From: RGIG6178 sp045118975
GTDB lineage: Bacteria > Bacillota_I > Bacilli_A > RFN20 > DUOF01
NCBI GenBank assembly: GCA_045118975.1
Contig: JBGVCT010000016.1
Location: 100,572 to 164,571, forward strand
Length of the DNA stretch: 64,000 nt
Direction: 5' to 3'
This document shows positions 1 through 8,237 of the stretch, piece after piece (positions within the stretch are counted from its first letter, which is position 1; each line of letters opens with the position of its first letter). Below the pieces are notes generated by a model, which worked only from the letters and a program-made list of their open reading frames with translations, searched no databases and had not been told where the DNA came from. Both the position numbers and the translations under genes were made by a program.

Positions 1-31
1 GGAAATAATAGTAATAATTATTAAATAAGAA

Positions 32-66
32 AAAAGAGTCTAATATTGATTATTAGGCTCTTTTAT
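32..66 (+). terminator. Rho-independent terminator of a gene outside the window
   Basis: A 14-nt A-rich arm (32-45) pairs with 51-64 across a 5-nt loop, with one G-U pair, and runs into TTTT. It closes a plus-strand transcript whose gene lies before position 1. Confidence 0.75.
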
Positions 67-130
67 TTATGTTATATTAATAAGTATTACTAATACGATG
101 TAGAGGTAATATAGACAGAGAGGTAATTTG

Positions 131-1096
131 ATGAAAAATATAACTGTTATAGGATGTGGTAGATGGGGTAGTTTTATTGCATATTATTTGGACTTAATTG
201 GTAAGAATGTTACTTTGTATGGTAGAAGTACATCTAAAGATTTTAATAATTTTAAAGAAACAAGAACTAATGAAAAATTGGTTTTAAAAGAAAGTGTTAA
301 ATTGAATTGTGATTTGCAAACTGTTTTAGAAAATGATGTAATAGTTATCTCTATTAACTCACAAGGATTAAGAAAGTTAATGAGTGAAATAAAATCTTTA
401 AATTTAAAAAACAAAACATATATTTTATGTATGAAGGGAATAGAAATTGAAACAGGTAAGAGACTTAGTGAAGTGGTGGAAGAATTTATAGATGAAACTT
501 CTAGAGTGGCTGTTTGGATTGGTCCAGGTCATGTCGAAGAGTTTGTTAAGGGTGTTCCAAATTGTATGGTTATAGATTCTAAAGATAACGATACAAAAGA
601 AATGCTAGTAAAAGAGTTTTCTAGTAATCTTATAAGATTTTATTATGGTAGTGATTTGATTGGCAATGAAATAGGTGCTGCAAGTAAAAATGTAATTGGA
701 ATAGCTGCAGGGATGTTAGATGGGTATGGATTGTCTTCGCTTAAAGGTGCACTTATGTCTAGAGGAACAATAGAAATATCTAGATTTATTAAGGCTTTGG
801 GAGGAAATGAAATATCTGCCTATGGACTATGCCATTTAGGAGATTATGAGGCTACAGTATTTAGCAAATATAGTCATAACAGAATGTTTGGAGAACTTTA
901 TGTAAAAGGGGAAGAATATTCTAGTTTAGCTGAGGGTTATTATACTGTAAAAGCAATGATAAATATTGCTAAAGAAAAAGGTATAGAAATACCTATATGT
1001 GAGACTGTATATAACATTTTATATAATAAAAAGGACCCAAAAGAGGAACTTGATAAGTTATTTTTAAGAAGTATTAAAAAAGAATTTATATTTTAA
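131..1096 (+). CDS. gpsA: Glycerol-3-phosphate dehydrogenase [NAD(P)+]
   Basis: Reduces dihydroxyacetone phosphate to sn-glycerol 3-phosphate, the backbone of membrane phospholipids; cytosolic. The N-terminus has a Rossmann fold with the nucleotide loop GCGRWG (about residues 8-13). The middle holds the family block GPGHVEEF. The helical C-terminal domain carries GAASKNVIGIAAG, with the catalytic lysine, and LMSRGTIE. At 321 residues it has the normal length for the family. An in-frame TTG lies one codon upstream at 128, but the ATG at 131 sits at the right distance from AGAGAGG and is preferred. It stands alone between two terminators. Confidence 0.93.
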   Translation: MKNITVIGCGRWGSFIAYYLDLIGKNVTLYGRSTSKDFNNFKETRTNEKLVLKESVKLNCDLQTVLENDVIVISINSQGLRKLMSEIKSLNLKNKTYILCMKGIEIETGKRLSEVVEEFIDETSRVAVWIGPGHVEEFVKGVPNCMVIDSKDNDTKEMLVKEFSSNLIRFYYGSDLIGNEIGAASKNVIGIAAGMLDGYGLSSLKGALMSRGTIEISRFIKALGGNEISAYGLCHLGDYEATVFSKYSHNRMFGELYVKGEEYSSLAEGYYTVKAMINIAKEKGIEIPICETVYNILYNKKDPKEELDKLFLRSIKKEFIF

Positions 1097-1100
1097 AATA

Positions 1101-1132
1101 AAAAAAGAGCAGATTTACTGCTCCTTTTTTTT
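1101..1132. terminator. Bidirectional terminator
   Basis: AGAGCAG pairs with CTGCTC around ATTTA, flanked by an A-run on the left and a T-run on the right. It can end both gpsA (plus) and the convergent lipoprotein gene (minus), whose stop codon is at its edge. Confidence 0.85.
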
Positions 1133-1610
1133 ATTCAAATACTACTGTGTTTGCCCAACTTATGAATTTATCATGATATTTGTTAGATAAGTTTTCAAAA
1201 CAATAGAATTGGATTAGCCAGAATGCATTATCACTTGCATGAAGTGTAACCATGTAATAGAACTCAGTTCCATCTACATCAGCTGTATAAGTGTAATAAG
1301 CGTATTTTCCATTTTCGCTTTCTTGGATGTCATAATCAGTACCTTCCATTAGTTGAACAAGTTCTAGATATTCAACTTTAGTTACAGTATCAGAATCAAA
1401 GCCTTCTTCAAAGTCTTCATGAGACACGATCATTGCAGAACGATTATTTTGAATGCAATAATCAAAACCTGCATATGAGAATTCTCTATAACCCATAGGC
1501 ATTTCTATATGCATTTCTCCATATGAATAAGTTTTAGCAAAACAACCTGAAATTGTAACAGTTAATGCTAGTAAAATAGTAAGTAAAATTCCTTTTAATC
1601 CTTTTTTCAT
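1131..1610 (-). CDS. Predicted lipoprotein of unknown function
   Basis: A 159-residue protein beginning with lysines and a hydrophobic stretch that ends in the lipobox ISGC, so it should be lipidated on cysteine and anchored on the outer face of the membrane. The mature part is a mixed domain rich in aromatic residues with no family I recognise; its length and style resemble small substrate-free lipoproteins common in Bacillota. The open frame continues upstream to 1661. The ATG at 1610 follows AAGGAG and begins the signal peptide, so it is taken as the start. It is monocistronic and convergent with gpsA. Confidence 0.8.
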   Translation of the reverse strand: MKKGLKGILLTILLALTVTISGCFAKTYSYGEMHIEMPMGYREFSYAGFDYCIQNNRSAMIVSHEDFEEGFDSDTVTKVEYLELVQLMEGTDYDIQESENGKYAYYTYTADVDGTEFYYMVTLHASDNAFWLIQFYCFENLSNKYHDKFISWANTVVFE

Positions 1611-1708
1611 AAATACACCACTCCTTGAGGCTAGTATAGTTAATATAATTAATTTAGTCAATATTTATTTTTTTTCTTTGTTTGTGTATCATTTTATTGG
1701 TGATGTAA

Positions 1709-2182
1709 ATGGAATTTTTATTTTTAATTATAGGTGCAATTATTATGACCTGCTTTACAATGAGAGAGGATATTATGTATAGTACAAGATTGGCTCCATT
1801 GGTAAGATGGACATTACTTTCAATTTCTTTAATAATGTTAATATCGCTTCCAATATGTGCAATATCATTTGCCTATACTTGCTTTAGCGAATCTATAAAT
1901 GATGCTGGTTATGTTGTTGGGGCGTTATGTATAGTTGTTGCAATATCTGATATTATATATTTCATTAGATTTGTTATAAAAATGATTGGGGCAAGGAAGG
2001 TAAGAGAACACTTAATCGATGAAGAAAATAATCCTAACTCGTTATATAATGCTTTTAGAAGTAAACAAGAGACTCAAGAAAATCAAAATGATCGTGGGAG
2101 AATAGTTGTTAGGGTTGTGGGAATATTTGTTCTTATATGTATATTGGCTGCTTATGTTTTAATGTCTATCTATATTTGGTAA
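1709..2182 (+). CDS. Small multi-pass membrane protein, unknown
   Basis: 157 residues with about four hydrophobic segments: residues 1-15, 33-55, 65-90 and a C-terminal one at about 133-156. A charged cytosolic loop (about 95-130, rich in E, N, K and Q) separates the last two. No catalytic motif or family is visible. The ATG at 1709 follows TTGGTGATGT, a GGTGA-type ribosome site as used elsewhere in the window. It faces away from the lipoprotein gene and is ended by the hairpin at 2203-2232. Confidence 0.7.
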   Translation: MEFLFLIIGAIIMTCFTMREDIMYSTRLAPLVRWTLLSISLIMLISLPICAISFAYTCFSESINDAGYVVGALCIVVAISDIIYFIRFVIKMIGARKVREHLIDEENNPNSLYNAFRSKQETQENQNDRGRIVVRVVGIFVLICILAAYVLMSIYIW

Positions 2183-2202
2183 GTTAAAACAAAAGATAAA
2201 AT

Positions 2203-2232
2203 AAAAAAGGTTAGATTTTTCTAACCTTTTTT
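2203..2232. terminator. Bidirectional terminator
   Basis: AAAAAAGGTTAGA pairs perfectly with TCTAACCTTTTTT around a 4-nt T loop. It serves the plus-strand membrane protein and the minus-strand gene that stops inside it. Confidence 0.88.
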
Positions 2233-2877
2233 TACTGATGTATTTTTCTTTTCTTTTCCCTCGACAAGTAAATCTCTAGGATCCTCTAGTGGGTAATCTA
2301 ATTTTGACTTTACTGCTTTGATTACTTTCATGGCTTCATCATATGAATGCTCTTCTTCATTTATTAAACCTTTACGAACTGGTGCCTTATATACTTGTAT
2401 ATCTTTTTTAGATATTTTCTTCCCCTTAGTTATTTTTAATTTTGACTCAATAACTTTGTCTACAAGAGCATATTGTAATGGTGCATCTTCATCTAATGAG
2501 TTTTGAACTGGTTGAAGAATAGTATCTCTATCATATAAAGTTAACTCTACTGATTTTCTATCCGCGGATAACTTATAAGTGACAACTATTTCACCACTTT
2601 GAGTACCTCTTACTGATTCATGGAATACTCTAGCAAATGTATTGTAATTTAATTGCACAGGGTTTGTAACAGGTGGGCGTAGTGCATCATATGTTTCATG
2701 CCCTGATTCATAATCTGGGAATATGTGATATAAGATGTCATATTTTAAGCATTTAATAATAGCTTCTTTATAATTCTCTAAGTTATTTGAATCTTCTCTT
2801 AAAAAGAAATATCTAAATGGTGTTTCTCCTTCAAAGCCATAAGATTCATAGAATGGTAATTCTCTAGTTTTTTGCAT
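2221..2877 (-). CDS. Conserved-looking cytosolic protein, unknown function
   Basis: 218 residues, soluble, without a signal peptide. The first 80 residues contain FYESYGFEGETPFRYFF and several aromatic blocks. The middle is beta-rich (EIVVTYKLSADRKSVELTLYDRD), and the last 60 residues are lysine-rich and probably flexible. I recognise no family. The start ATG at 2877 follows AGGAGTTGATTT. The gene is flanked by a bidirectional terminator on one side and a divergent NUDIX gene on the other. Confidence 0.65.
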   Translation of the reverse strand: MQKTRELPFYESYGFEGETPFRYFFLREDSNNLENYKEAIIKCLKYDILYHIFPDYESGHETYDALRPPVTNPVQLNYNTFARVFHESVRGTQSGEIVVTYKLSADRKSVELTLYDRDTILQPVQNSLDEDAPLQYALVDKVIESKLKITKGKKISKKDIQVYKAPVRKGLINEEEHSYDEAMKVIKAVKSKLDYPLEDPRDLLVEGKEKKNTSVKKG

Positions 2878-3090
2878 AATAAATCAACTCCTATTTAATT
2901 TAATAATACAATAAGAAATAGTAATTTGCAAATTTAGATATTAAAAAGTTATGATGTGTAGAAATAGGGATGGAATAGATGATTATAAAAAAAGATTATC
3001 CATACTTATTTCAATAGATTAAATAAGGTTGTTTATTCCTTTTTTTGTTGTTATTAACTCTTAATAATTATATGAAGTGAAGTGTTGTTG

Positions 3091-3099
3091 TGTTATAAT
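3091..3099 (+). promoter_or_regulatory. Extended -10 promoter of the NUDIX gene
   Basis: TGTTATAAT (TGn extended -10 plus consensus hexamer) lies about 20 nt before the start ATG at 3120. No good -35 is visible, as expected for an extended -10 element. The rest of 2878-3119 shows no gene. Confidence 0.55.
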
Positions 3100-3119
3100 G
3101 AAGTTGTGGAGTGATATAT

Positions 3120-3737
3120 ATGAAGTTAGTAAACATTAGACAATTAACAAATCAAAAATATTTGAATATGTTTGAAGTTGAGTATGAGCATGAAGGACAT
3201 AGTGTGAAGTGGACTTTTTCATCAAGAAACTCTATTGATGAACTTATTTGTAAAACTGGAGGAAAGAAAGCAGATACAGTATGTATAATTCCTAAAGTTA
3301 TAGTGGATGGTAAAGAGTATATTGTTATGACAAAAGAATTTAGACAACCTATTAATGATTATATTTATTCTTTCCCTGCTGGTCTTGTAGAGGAGGGAGA
3401 AGATCCAATTGAGTGCTGTGCTAGAGAGTTAAAAGAGGAAATAGGAGCAGATGAAATTGGGGAAGTTAATGCTTTAACTGAGGTTTGTTATAATAGTGAA
3501 GGTATGACTGATGAAAGTGTTATTATATATGAGGTTGTTGTTACAAAGATTGGAAAACAAGATTTACAAGACCATGAAGATATAAAAACATTCTTTGTTC
3601 CAGTTGAAGATTTAGAAGACTTTATAAGAGGAAAAAGAGTTAGTACAAAAGCTGGTATATATTGTCCGATGATTGTTAGACAACACAAACTAGAACAAGA
3701 ATTAAAGAATAAAAACAAAAACAATAATCGTAGATAA
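3120..3737 (+). CDS. NUDIX hydrolase, ADP-ribose pyrophosphatase-like
   Basis: Likely hydrolyses ADP-ribose or a similar nucleoside diphosphate linked to another moiety; cytosolic, Mg-dependent. The complete NUDIX box Gx5Ex7REUxEExGU is present (GLVEEGE, then RELKEEIGA, about residues 88-110), preceded by the F-R-Q-P segment typical of the ADP-ribose branch (KEFRQPINDYIYSFPAG). A GTG at 3111 is in frame, but GGAG at 3107-3110 is correctly spaced only for the ATG at 3120. The 205 residues fit the family, and a lysine/asparagine tail follows. Substrate is inferred from the subfamily look only. Confidence 0.88.
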   Translation: MKLVNIRQLTNQKYLNMFEVEYEHEGHSVKWTFSSRNSIDELICKTGGKKADTVCIIPKVIVDGKEYIVMTKEFRQPINDYIYSFPAGLVEEGEDPIECCARELKEEIGADEIGEVNALTEVCYNSEGMTDESVIIYEVVVTKIGKQDLQDHEDIKTFFVPVEDLEDFIRGKRVSTKAGIYCPMIVRQHKLEQELKNKNKNNNRR

Positions 3738-3741
3738 AAAT

Positions 3742-3768
3742 AAAAAAATGGGTTTTGCCCATTTTTTA
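3742..3768. terminator. Bidirectional terminator
   Basis: AAAAAAATGGG pairs with CCCATTTTTT around a short TTTTG loop, between the convergent NUDIX gene and the minus-strand gene that stops at 3766. Confidence 0.85.
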
Positions 3769-4152
3769 TTTTATGTTTTCAATAGCACTAAGTATTTTTT
3801 CTTCCTCATATTTATCTTTGAAAGTTTTATCATCTATTTCTATGATTGCTTTATCTACTTCGATGAATCTTTCAAGTAATTTACCCATTAGTTGTAAAGG
3901 TATATAACAACCACCAATTATTCCTGTATTTTTATTTATTTGATTACCTTTTTCATCTATAAAATATGGAATTAAGTGATTTTTATTACCTGAAGGAGGT
4001 CCATAATAAGGAACTAATATTTCATCGAATAGCCTAAATATTGATTCATGGCTATCTTTACTTGGATATGTGAATTCAATATAAATTCGTTCTCCCATGT
4101 TAATAAAGGGACCTCTTTTCATTTTTATTATAATTCTATTTTCATTGTTCAT
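3766..4152 (-). CDS. Small soluble protein, unknown
   Basis: 128 residues, no signal peptide or membrane segment. It opens with a beta-rich basic stretch (NRIIIKMKRGPF), followed by PYYGPPSG and a helical acidic C-terminus (DDKTFKDKYEEEKILSAIENIK). No family recognised. The start at 4152 follows AGGGAGTTGAAATT, a proper ribosome site. It is convergent with the NUDIX gene and divergent from the P-loop gene at 4252. Confidence 0.6.
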   Translation of the reverse strand: MNNENRIIIKMKRGPFINMGERIYIEFTYPSKDSHESIFRLFDEILVPYYGPPSGNKNHLIPYFIDEKGNQINKNTGIIGGCYIPLQLMGKLLERFIEVDKAIIEIDDKTFKDKYEEEKILSAIENIK

Positions 4153-4216
4153 AATTTCAACTCCCTAATTAATGCTATCATAAAAGATTAAAACTAAAAT
4201 AAATATGGGGACTTTT

Positions 4217-4245
4217 TTAGACTATTATTTTAAAACTGGTATAAT
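4217..4245 (+). promoter_or_regulatory. Promoter giving a probable leaderless transcript
   Basis: TTAGAC (4217-4222), 17 nt, then TATAAT (4240-4245). Transcription should start near 4252, the A of the ATG of the next gene, and no Shine-Dalgarno sequence is present in between. Confidence 0.6.
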
Positions 4246-4251
4246 CAAAGT

Positions 4252-4872
4252 ATGAAAAGTTATGTTAGGGTATTTAAAAATAGAGAAGATATTACTTTTA
4301 ATAAAAAGGAAGGTAATATATTTTTTGTTACAGGTTTATCTGGTAGTGGTAAAAGTTATTATTCAAAAATGTTAGCTAAAGAGTTGGATGCTAAAATATT
4401 CCAAGTTGAATGGTTGATTCATTATAAACATTGTGATGAAGAGTTTAAAAAATTTCTTGATGATTTTATAGAAAAATATGATATAAATGAGTATGTTTTA
4501 AATAAATGGAATAATGTAAAAAAAGAGGATGATAATGAACTTTTAAAAAAGTATATGAACTTACTTTTAAAGGAGTTTATTGATATTTATAAAGATGGAG
4601 TATACATTATTGAAGGATTACAATTGTTTACACTTATTGATGTTGATTTGATAAAAAATTATTTTATTCTTATAAAGGGGACTGGTAGCATTACTAGTTT
4701 AAAAAACAGAGTGAAAAGAGATTATCAAAAAAGAAAAGATTATAAGTTTATAGATAAAGTAAAATGGTTTATAAAAGTGATAAAGCAAAGCAGTCTTTAT
4801 CAATTTAAACATCGAAGGAAATTAAATGATTTTATTGGAGAATTAATAAAAATCAAGGATGCCAAAAGTTGA
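4252..4872 (+). CDS. P-loop NTPase, small-molecule kinase-like
   Basis: 206 residues. A Walker A motif GLSGSGKS lies at about residues 28-35, within the order beta strand-P-loop-helix expected of nucleotide or shikimate-type kinases and AAA_17-like proteins. A hydrophobic strand with acid (VYIIEGLQL, about 118-126) may be the Walker B or substrate strand. The C-terminal part is strongly basic (NRVKRDYQKRKDYK), as in a lid. Substrate cannot be told. The first codon overlaps the predicted transcription start, so translation is probably leaderless. The gene ends in TGA and is followed by 149 nt of AT-rich DNA. Confidence 0.72.
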   Translation: MKSYVRVFKNREDITFNKKEGNIFFVTGLSGSGKSYYSKMLAKELDAKIFQVEWLIHYKHCDEEFKKFLDDFIEKYDINEYVLNKWNNVKKEDDNELLKKYMNLLLKEFIDIYKDGVYIIEGLQLFTLIDVDLIKNYFILIKGTGSITSLKNRVKRDYQKRKDYKFIDKVKWFIKVIKQSSLYQFKHRRKLNDFIGELIKIKDAKS

Positions 4873-4982
4873 AAAAATTAACATAAAAATTATTATTTGT
4901 AATAAAAAAATAGATAAATAATGTAAAAAATACATAAAAAAATGCAATTTATATAAAAAAATGTATTATTGAATATATTATT

Positions 4983-4991
4983 TGTTATAAT
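4983..4991 (+). promoter_or_regulatory. Extended -10 promoter
   Basis: TGTTATAAT, 30 nt before the ATG at 5022 of the zinc-ribbon/DUF4234 gene. The preceding stretch 4873-4982 is almost pure A/T and shows no gene. Confidence 0.5.
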
Positions 4992-5021
4992 TAGTCATAG
5001 TTATAAAGGAGTGTGTATGAT

Positions 5022-5504
5022 ATGAAATTTTGTCAACATTGTGGAGCTCAACTAAGTGAAGGAACTAGATTCTGTGAATCATGTGGAGCAAGAGTAGAGG
5101 AAGAAACTTCAATTGAGGTAAATAGTTCTACTGGTGGAAATTATAATGGGCCTATGAACACTACTGGTATTAGTAAAAGAAATATTGTTGTAGCAATTAT
5201 CTTATCTATTATTACTTGTGGAATTTATAATATCTATTGGATGATTAAACTAAATAATGAATTACTTCAAATGTCTGGTAAAGAAGGTCCTAGTGGTGGA
5301 ATGGTATTCTTCTTAAGTCTTATTACATGTGGTATTTATACTTATGTATGGTATTGGAAAATGGGAGATTGCGTAGATACAATCAACGATAAAAAATCAG
5401 ATTTATCTACAAGTGTTATTTTCATATTATTAGCTGTATTTGGCTTTGGATTTGTAAACTATATCCTAGCACAAAATGCAATTAATGAACATGTTAGCGA
5501 ATAA
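5022..5504 (+). CDS. Zinc-ribbon DUF4234 membrane protein
   Basis: 160 residues. The N-terminus is a double-CxxC zinc ribbon (CQHCG, then CESCG, residues 4-22). A short linker leads to a DUF4234-type membrane domain: three hydrophobic segments with the repeated signature SIITCGIYNIYW and SLITCGIYTYVWYW, ending in an amphipathic helix. DUF4234 has no known activity. In-frame GTG codons exist upstream, but AAGGAG at 5006-5011 fits the ATG at 5022. Its end overlaps the start of the DUF2752 gene, so the two are probably cotranscribed. Confidence 0.82.
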   Translation: MKFCQHCGAQLSEGTRFCESCGARVEEETSIEVNSSTGGNYNGPMNTTGISKRNIVVAIILSIITCGIYNIYWMIKLNNELLQMSGKEGPSGGMVFFLSLITCGIYTYVWYWKMGDCVDTINDKKSDLSTSVIFILLAVFGFGFVNYILAQNAINEHVSE

Positions 5505-5895
5505 TAAAAAGCTAGATATAGAACAACAAAAAAGGCTTAAAAAGCTTTTTTTTGTTTATCTAATAGTGGCGGCAATCATGCTGGCATACTTATTTATATT
5601 TCTATTTGTTCCATTTTTAAGAATTCCATGTTTGTTTAATTTCTTTACAGGATTAAATTGTCCTGGATGTGGAATTAGTAGAATGCTTGCTTCATTTGCT
5701 CAATTTGAATTGAGTAAGGGTATATCATATAATTACTTCTTGGGATTTACTTTTCCATATGTACTTTTTATTTTGGGATATTGTTCCTACAGTTATGTAA
5801 TGAAAAAGAAAGTTAAGGGTATTGAAATATCATTAATCGTGTATATGATTTTACTTCTTATATGGGGTGTAATTAGAAATTTTATAGGTCTTTAA
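5476..5895 (+). CDS. DUF2752 membrane protein
   Basis: 139 residues with three hydrophobic segments and the DUF2752 signature NCPGCGISRM (about residues 62-71). The cysteine pair sits at a membrane boundary. DUF2752 proteins often accompany DUF4234 zinc-ribbon genes, as here. The frame overlaps the previous gene by 29 nt. ATGs at 5476, 5485 and 5491 are all possible and none has a clear ribosome site, so translational coupling is likely. It ends at a strong hairpin. Confidence 0.8.
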   Translation: MQLMNMLANNKKLDIEQQKRLKKLFFVYLIVAAIMLAYLFIFLFVPFLRIPCLFNFFTGLNCPGCGISRMLASFAQFELSKGISYNYFLGFTFPYVLFILGYCSYSYVMKKKVKGIEISLIVYMILLLIWGVIRNFIGL

Positions 5896-5928
5896 ACAAG
5901 AGAAATGATTCTCTTGTTTTTATATTTT
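5894..5928 (+). terminator. Terminator
   Basis: AAACAAGAGAA pairs perfectly with TTCTCTTGTTT around ATGA, followed by a T-rich tail. It closes the DUF4234/DUF2752 pair; the last codon of the upstream gene is at its edge. Confidence 0.88.
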
Positions 5929-5992
5929 ATATAAAAACATTTCTAAATATATATAATAATGATATTATAACAATGTTAGAAAGTGAGTAATT

Positions 5993-6700
5993 ATGAGAGT
6001 TATAGGAATTTCAAATAAAGGATTAAAAAAGGAAATAAATGAAGATTGTTATTTAATAGATGATAGTGTCTTATATGATTCTAGTTTTGATAGTGATAAG
6101 GTAACAGCTGCTTTTGTTTGTGATGGGGTTAGTAATTCTAATTCTAGTTTGCAAGCAAGTAAGTTTGTGTGTGAAGAGATTAGTGATACATATTTAAATG
6201 TAAAAAGCGAAAGAGAATATATTAATAGCATTAATAATAAGTTAATTAAAAATTATAAAGATAGTCATACTACAATAGCGGGGGTTTTTATAAAAGAAGA
6301 TAAGATTACCTCTGTTAATGTTGGAGATACAAAGGTTTATATATTAAAAAATGATGTTTTGACTCAGATTAGTATAGATGATACCTATTATGAATATCTA
6401 AAAAGTATTAATGACCCTAGTTATGTTAATTATAAAAATAGTCATATTATTACAGCGTGTTTAGGATCTAAAGTATTTAATAAAAATAGTGTTCATGTTG
6501 TTGATATTGATAATGATTTAAAAAAAGGGGATTGTATTGTTATTTGCAGCGATGGGGTAAGTGATATGGTTGAAAAAGATAAACTAGAATACTACTTATC
6601 GTTAAAAGAAGCACTGGAAGTAAGGGTTGATAAAATCGAAAAAAGAATTGAATTCAAGGGTGCTAAGGATAATTATACTATGTTAGTAATTGAGTTTTAG
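5993..6700 (+). CDS. PP2C-family serine/threonine protein phosphatase
   Basis: 235 residues, soluble. The acidic metal-binding residues of PP2C enzymes are recognisable: NEDCYLI near residue 17, VCDGVSNS near 42, ICSDGVSDM near 186 and KDNYTMLV at the C-terminus. The N-terminal motif is NED rather than the usual N-Q-D. It presumably dephosphorylates Ser/Thr residues; no kinase gene lies in the window. The start ATG has AAAGTGAG upstream. It overlaps nothing, but the following HD gene uses a ribosome site that overlaps its stop codon, so they are one operon. Confidence 0.85.
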   Translation: MRVIGISNKGLKKEINEDCYLIDDSVLYDSSFDSDKVTAAFVCDGVSNSNSSLQASKFVCEEISDTYLNVKSEREYINSINNKLIKNYKDSHTTIAGVFIKEDKITSVNVGDTKVYILKNDVLTQISIDDTYYEYLKSINDPSYVNYKNSHIITACLGSKVFNKNSVHVVDIDNDLKKGDCIVICSDGVSDMVEKDKLEYYLSLKEALEVRVDKIEKRIEFKGAKDNYTMLVIEF

Positions 6701-6710
6701 GAGGATGTAT

Positions 6711-7343
6711 ATGAGGGCTGAAAGTGTTGTTAAGTATTATGTTTTTAATAATAAATTAAAACATCTTATTAGAAAAGGCTGGTTACAATGGAATGTTAAT
6801 AGGGAAAGAGTAGAGAGTGTAGCTGAGCATATATATGGAGTAGAAACTTTAGCTATAGCAATGGCTAGTGAATATGAATATGATATTGATTTATACAAGG
6901 TTATTATGATGATAGCTGTCCATGAACTAGAGGAAATATTTATCGGTGATTTAACTGCTTGGGAAATATCAAAGGAAGAGAAGATAAGATTGGGTCATGA
7001 AGCAGTAAAAAAGGTGCTTGGAGAGTTATTGATAAAAGACAAGTTAGAAGAATTAGTTTTAGAGTTTGATGAAAGAAAGACTAAAGAAGCTATATTTGCC
7101 TATCATTGTGATAAGTTAGAGTGTGATATACAGTGTAAACTTTATGATGAAGAGGGATGTGTGGATTTAAATAATCTTTTAGAAAATAATCTTTCTTTAA
7201 AGGATCCTAGAGTTCAAGAGTTATTAGATAGTGGTTATAGTTGGAGTAAAATGTGGATTAACTATGATAAAAATAAATATATGGATGATGAAAATTTTCT
7301 TGAAGTTTTGGAATATGTAGAAAATAATGATATATCTATATAG
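6711..7343 (+). CDS. HD-domain hydrolase (YfbR-like 5'-nucleotidase fold)
   Basis: 210 residues. HD phosphohydrolase metal ligands are visible: VAEHIYG (His near 39), AVHELEE (His-Glu near 70) and the later YHCDKLECD (Asp near 139). This arrangement matches YfbR/HD_3 proteins, which remove phosphate from deoxynucleoside monophosphates; the exact substrate is inferred. AGGAGG at 6699-6704 sets the ATG at 6711 rather than the longer frame from 6690. It lies between the PP2C gene (10-nt gap) and the ABC transporter genes. Confidence 0.82.
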   Translation: MRAESVVKYYVFNNKLKHLIRKGWLQWNVNRERVESVAEHIYGVETLAIAMASEYEYDIDLYKVIMMIAVHELEEIFIGDLTAWEISKEEKIRLGHEAVKKVLGELLIKDKLEELVLEFDERKTKEAIFAYHCDKLECDIQCKLYDEEGCVDLNNLLENNLSLKDPRVQELLDSGYSWSKMWINYDKNKYMDDENFLEVLEYVENNDISI

Positions 7344-7355
7344 GGGAGGGATATT

Positions 7356-8237
7356 ATGGAGTATTTACTTGAAGCAGATCATTTAGTTAAAACTTATGGT
7401 AATGTATCTGCGGTAGATAATGTTAGTTTTGTGATTGAACCTGGTAAAGTATATGGCTTGTTAGGACCTAATGGTGCTGGTAAGACTACACTTATGAAAT
7501 TAATGACTAATGTAATAAAGAAAACTGGGGGAGAAATTAAAAGTAAAGAAAATTTAAAGATTGCTTATCTAGTTGATGTGCCTACATTTTATGAGTATAT
7601 GAAGGTTGAAGAATTCTTGAGAATGTTAATTGAAATTAATAAAATTGAGGATATAGAGGGAAGACTTTCTTATTTGCTTGATTTAGTAAATCTTAATGAA
7701 CATAGATCAAAATTTATAAAACAATTATCTAGAGGTTTAAGACAAAAACTTGGAATTGCTTCAATACTTGTTAGTAATGTTGATTTGCTTATTTTAGATG
7801 AACCAGTAAGTGCACTAGATCCGATTGGTAGAAAAGAAATATTTGACATTATAGAGTCACTAAAAGGAAAAGTAACAATTATTTTTTCTAGTCATATTTT
7901 AAGTGATATTGAAAATATTTGTGATCATGTAATTTTGATGAATAAAGGAAAAGTAGTTTTAGATGATGAATGTGCTAATTTGATGTATGCTGGAAATTAT
8001 TTATTAGTTAAAACAGAGTCAAGAGAAGATATTATAAAACTTAAAGAGGAGTATCCAGAAGCAAAGTTTTCTTCTAGAATAGAAAATACAATCGAACTTG
8101 CTTTTGAAAATTTAACAGATACTGAACTTGATGTTTTAAAAAAGGCAAAGAAACTTGGTGTGGAAATATCTTTGCTTACTATAAAGAAAGAGACTTTAGA
8201 AGATATTTTTGTAAAGAAGGTGATGTCTCGTGGCTAA
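7356..8237 (+). CDS. ABC transporter ATP-binding protein
   Basis: 293 residues. Walker A GPNGAGKT (near 39), signature LSRGLRQK (near 128), Walker B LLILDEP (near 147) and the switch histidine in FSSHIL (near 180) are all intact. A C-terminal domain of about 80 residues follows, as in CcmA/NatA-type exporters. It is preceded by GGGGAGG and overlaps the permease gene by 8 nt, so the two make an exporter. The substrate (drug, Na+, lipid or peptide) cannot be read from sequence. Confidence 0.93.
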   Translation: MEYLLEADHLVKTYGNVSAVDNVSFVIEPGKVYGLLGPNGAGKTTLMKLMTNVIKKTGGEIKSKENLKIAYLVDVPTFYEYMKVEEFLRMLIEINKIEDIEGRLSYLLDLVNLNEHRSKFIKQLSRGLRQKLGIASILVSNVDLLILDEPVSALDPIGRKEIFDIIESLKGKVTIIFSSHILSDIENICDHVILMNKGKVVLDDECANLMYAGNYLLVKTESREDIIKLKEEYPEAKFSSRIENTIELAFENLTDTELDVLKKAKKLGVEISLLTIKKETLEDIFVKKVMSRG

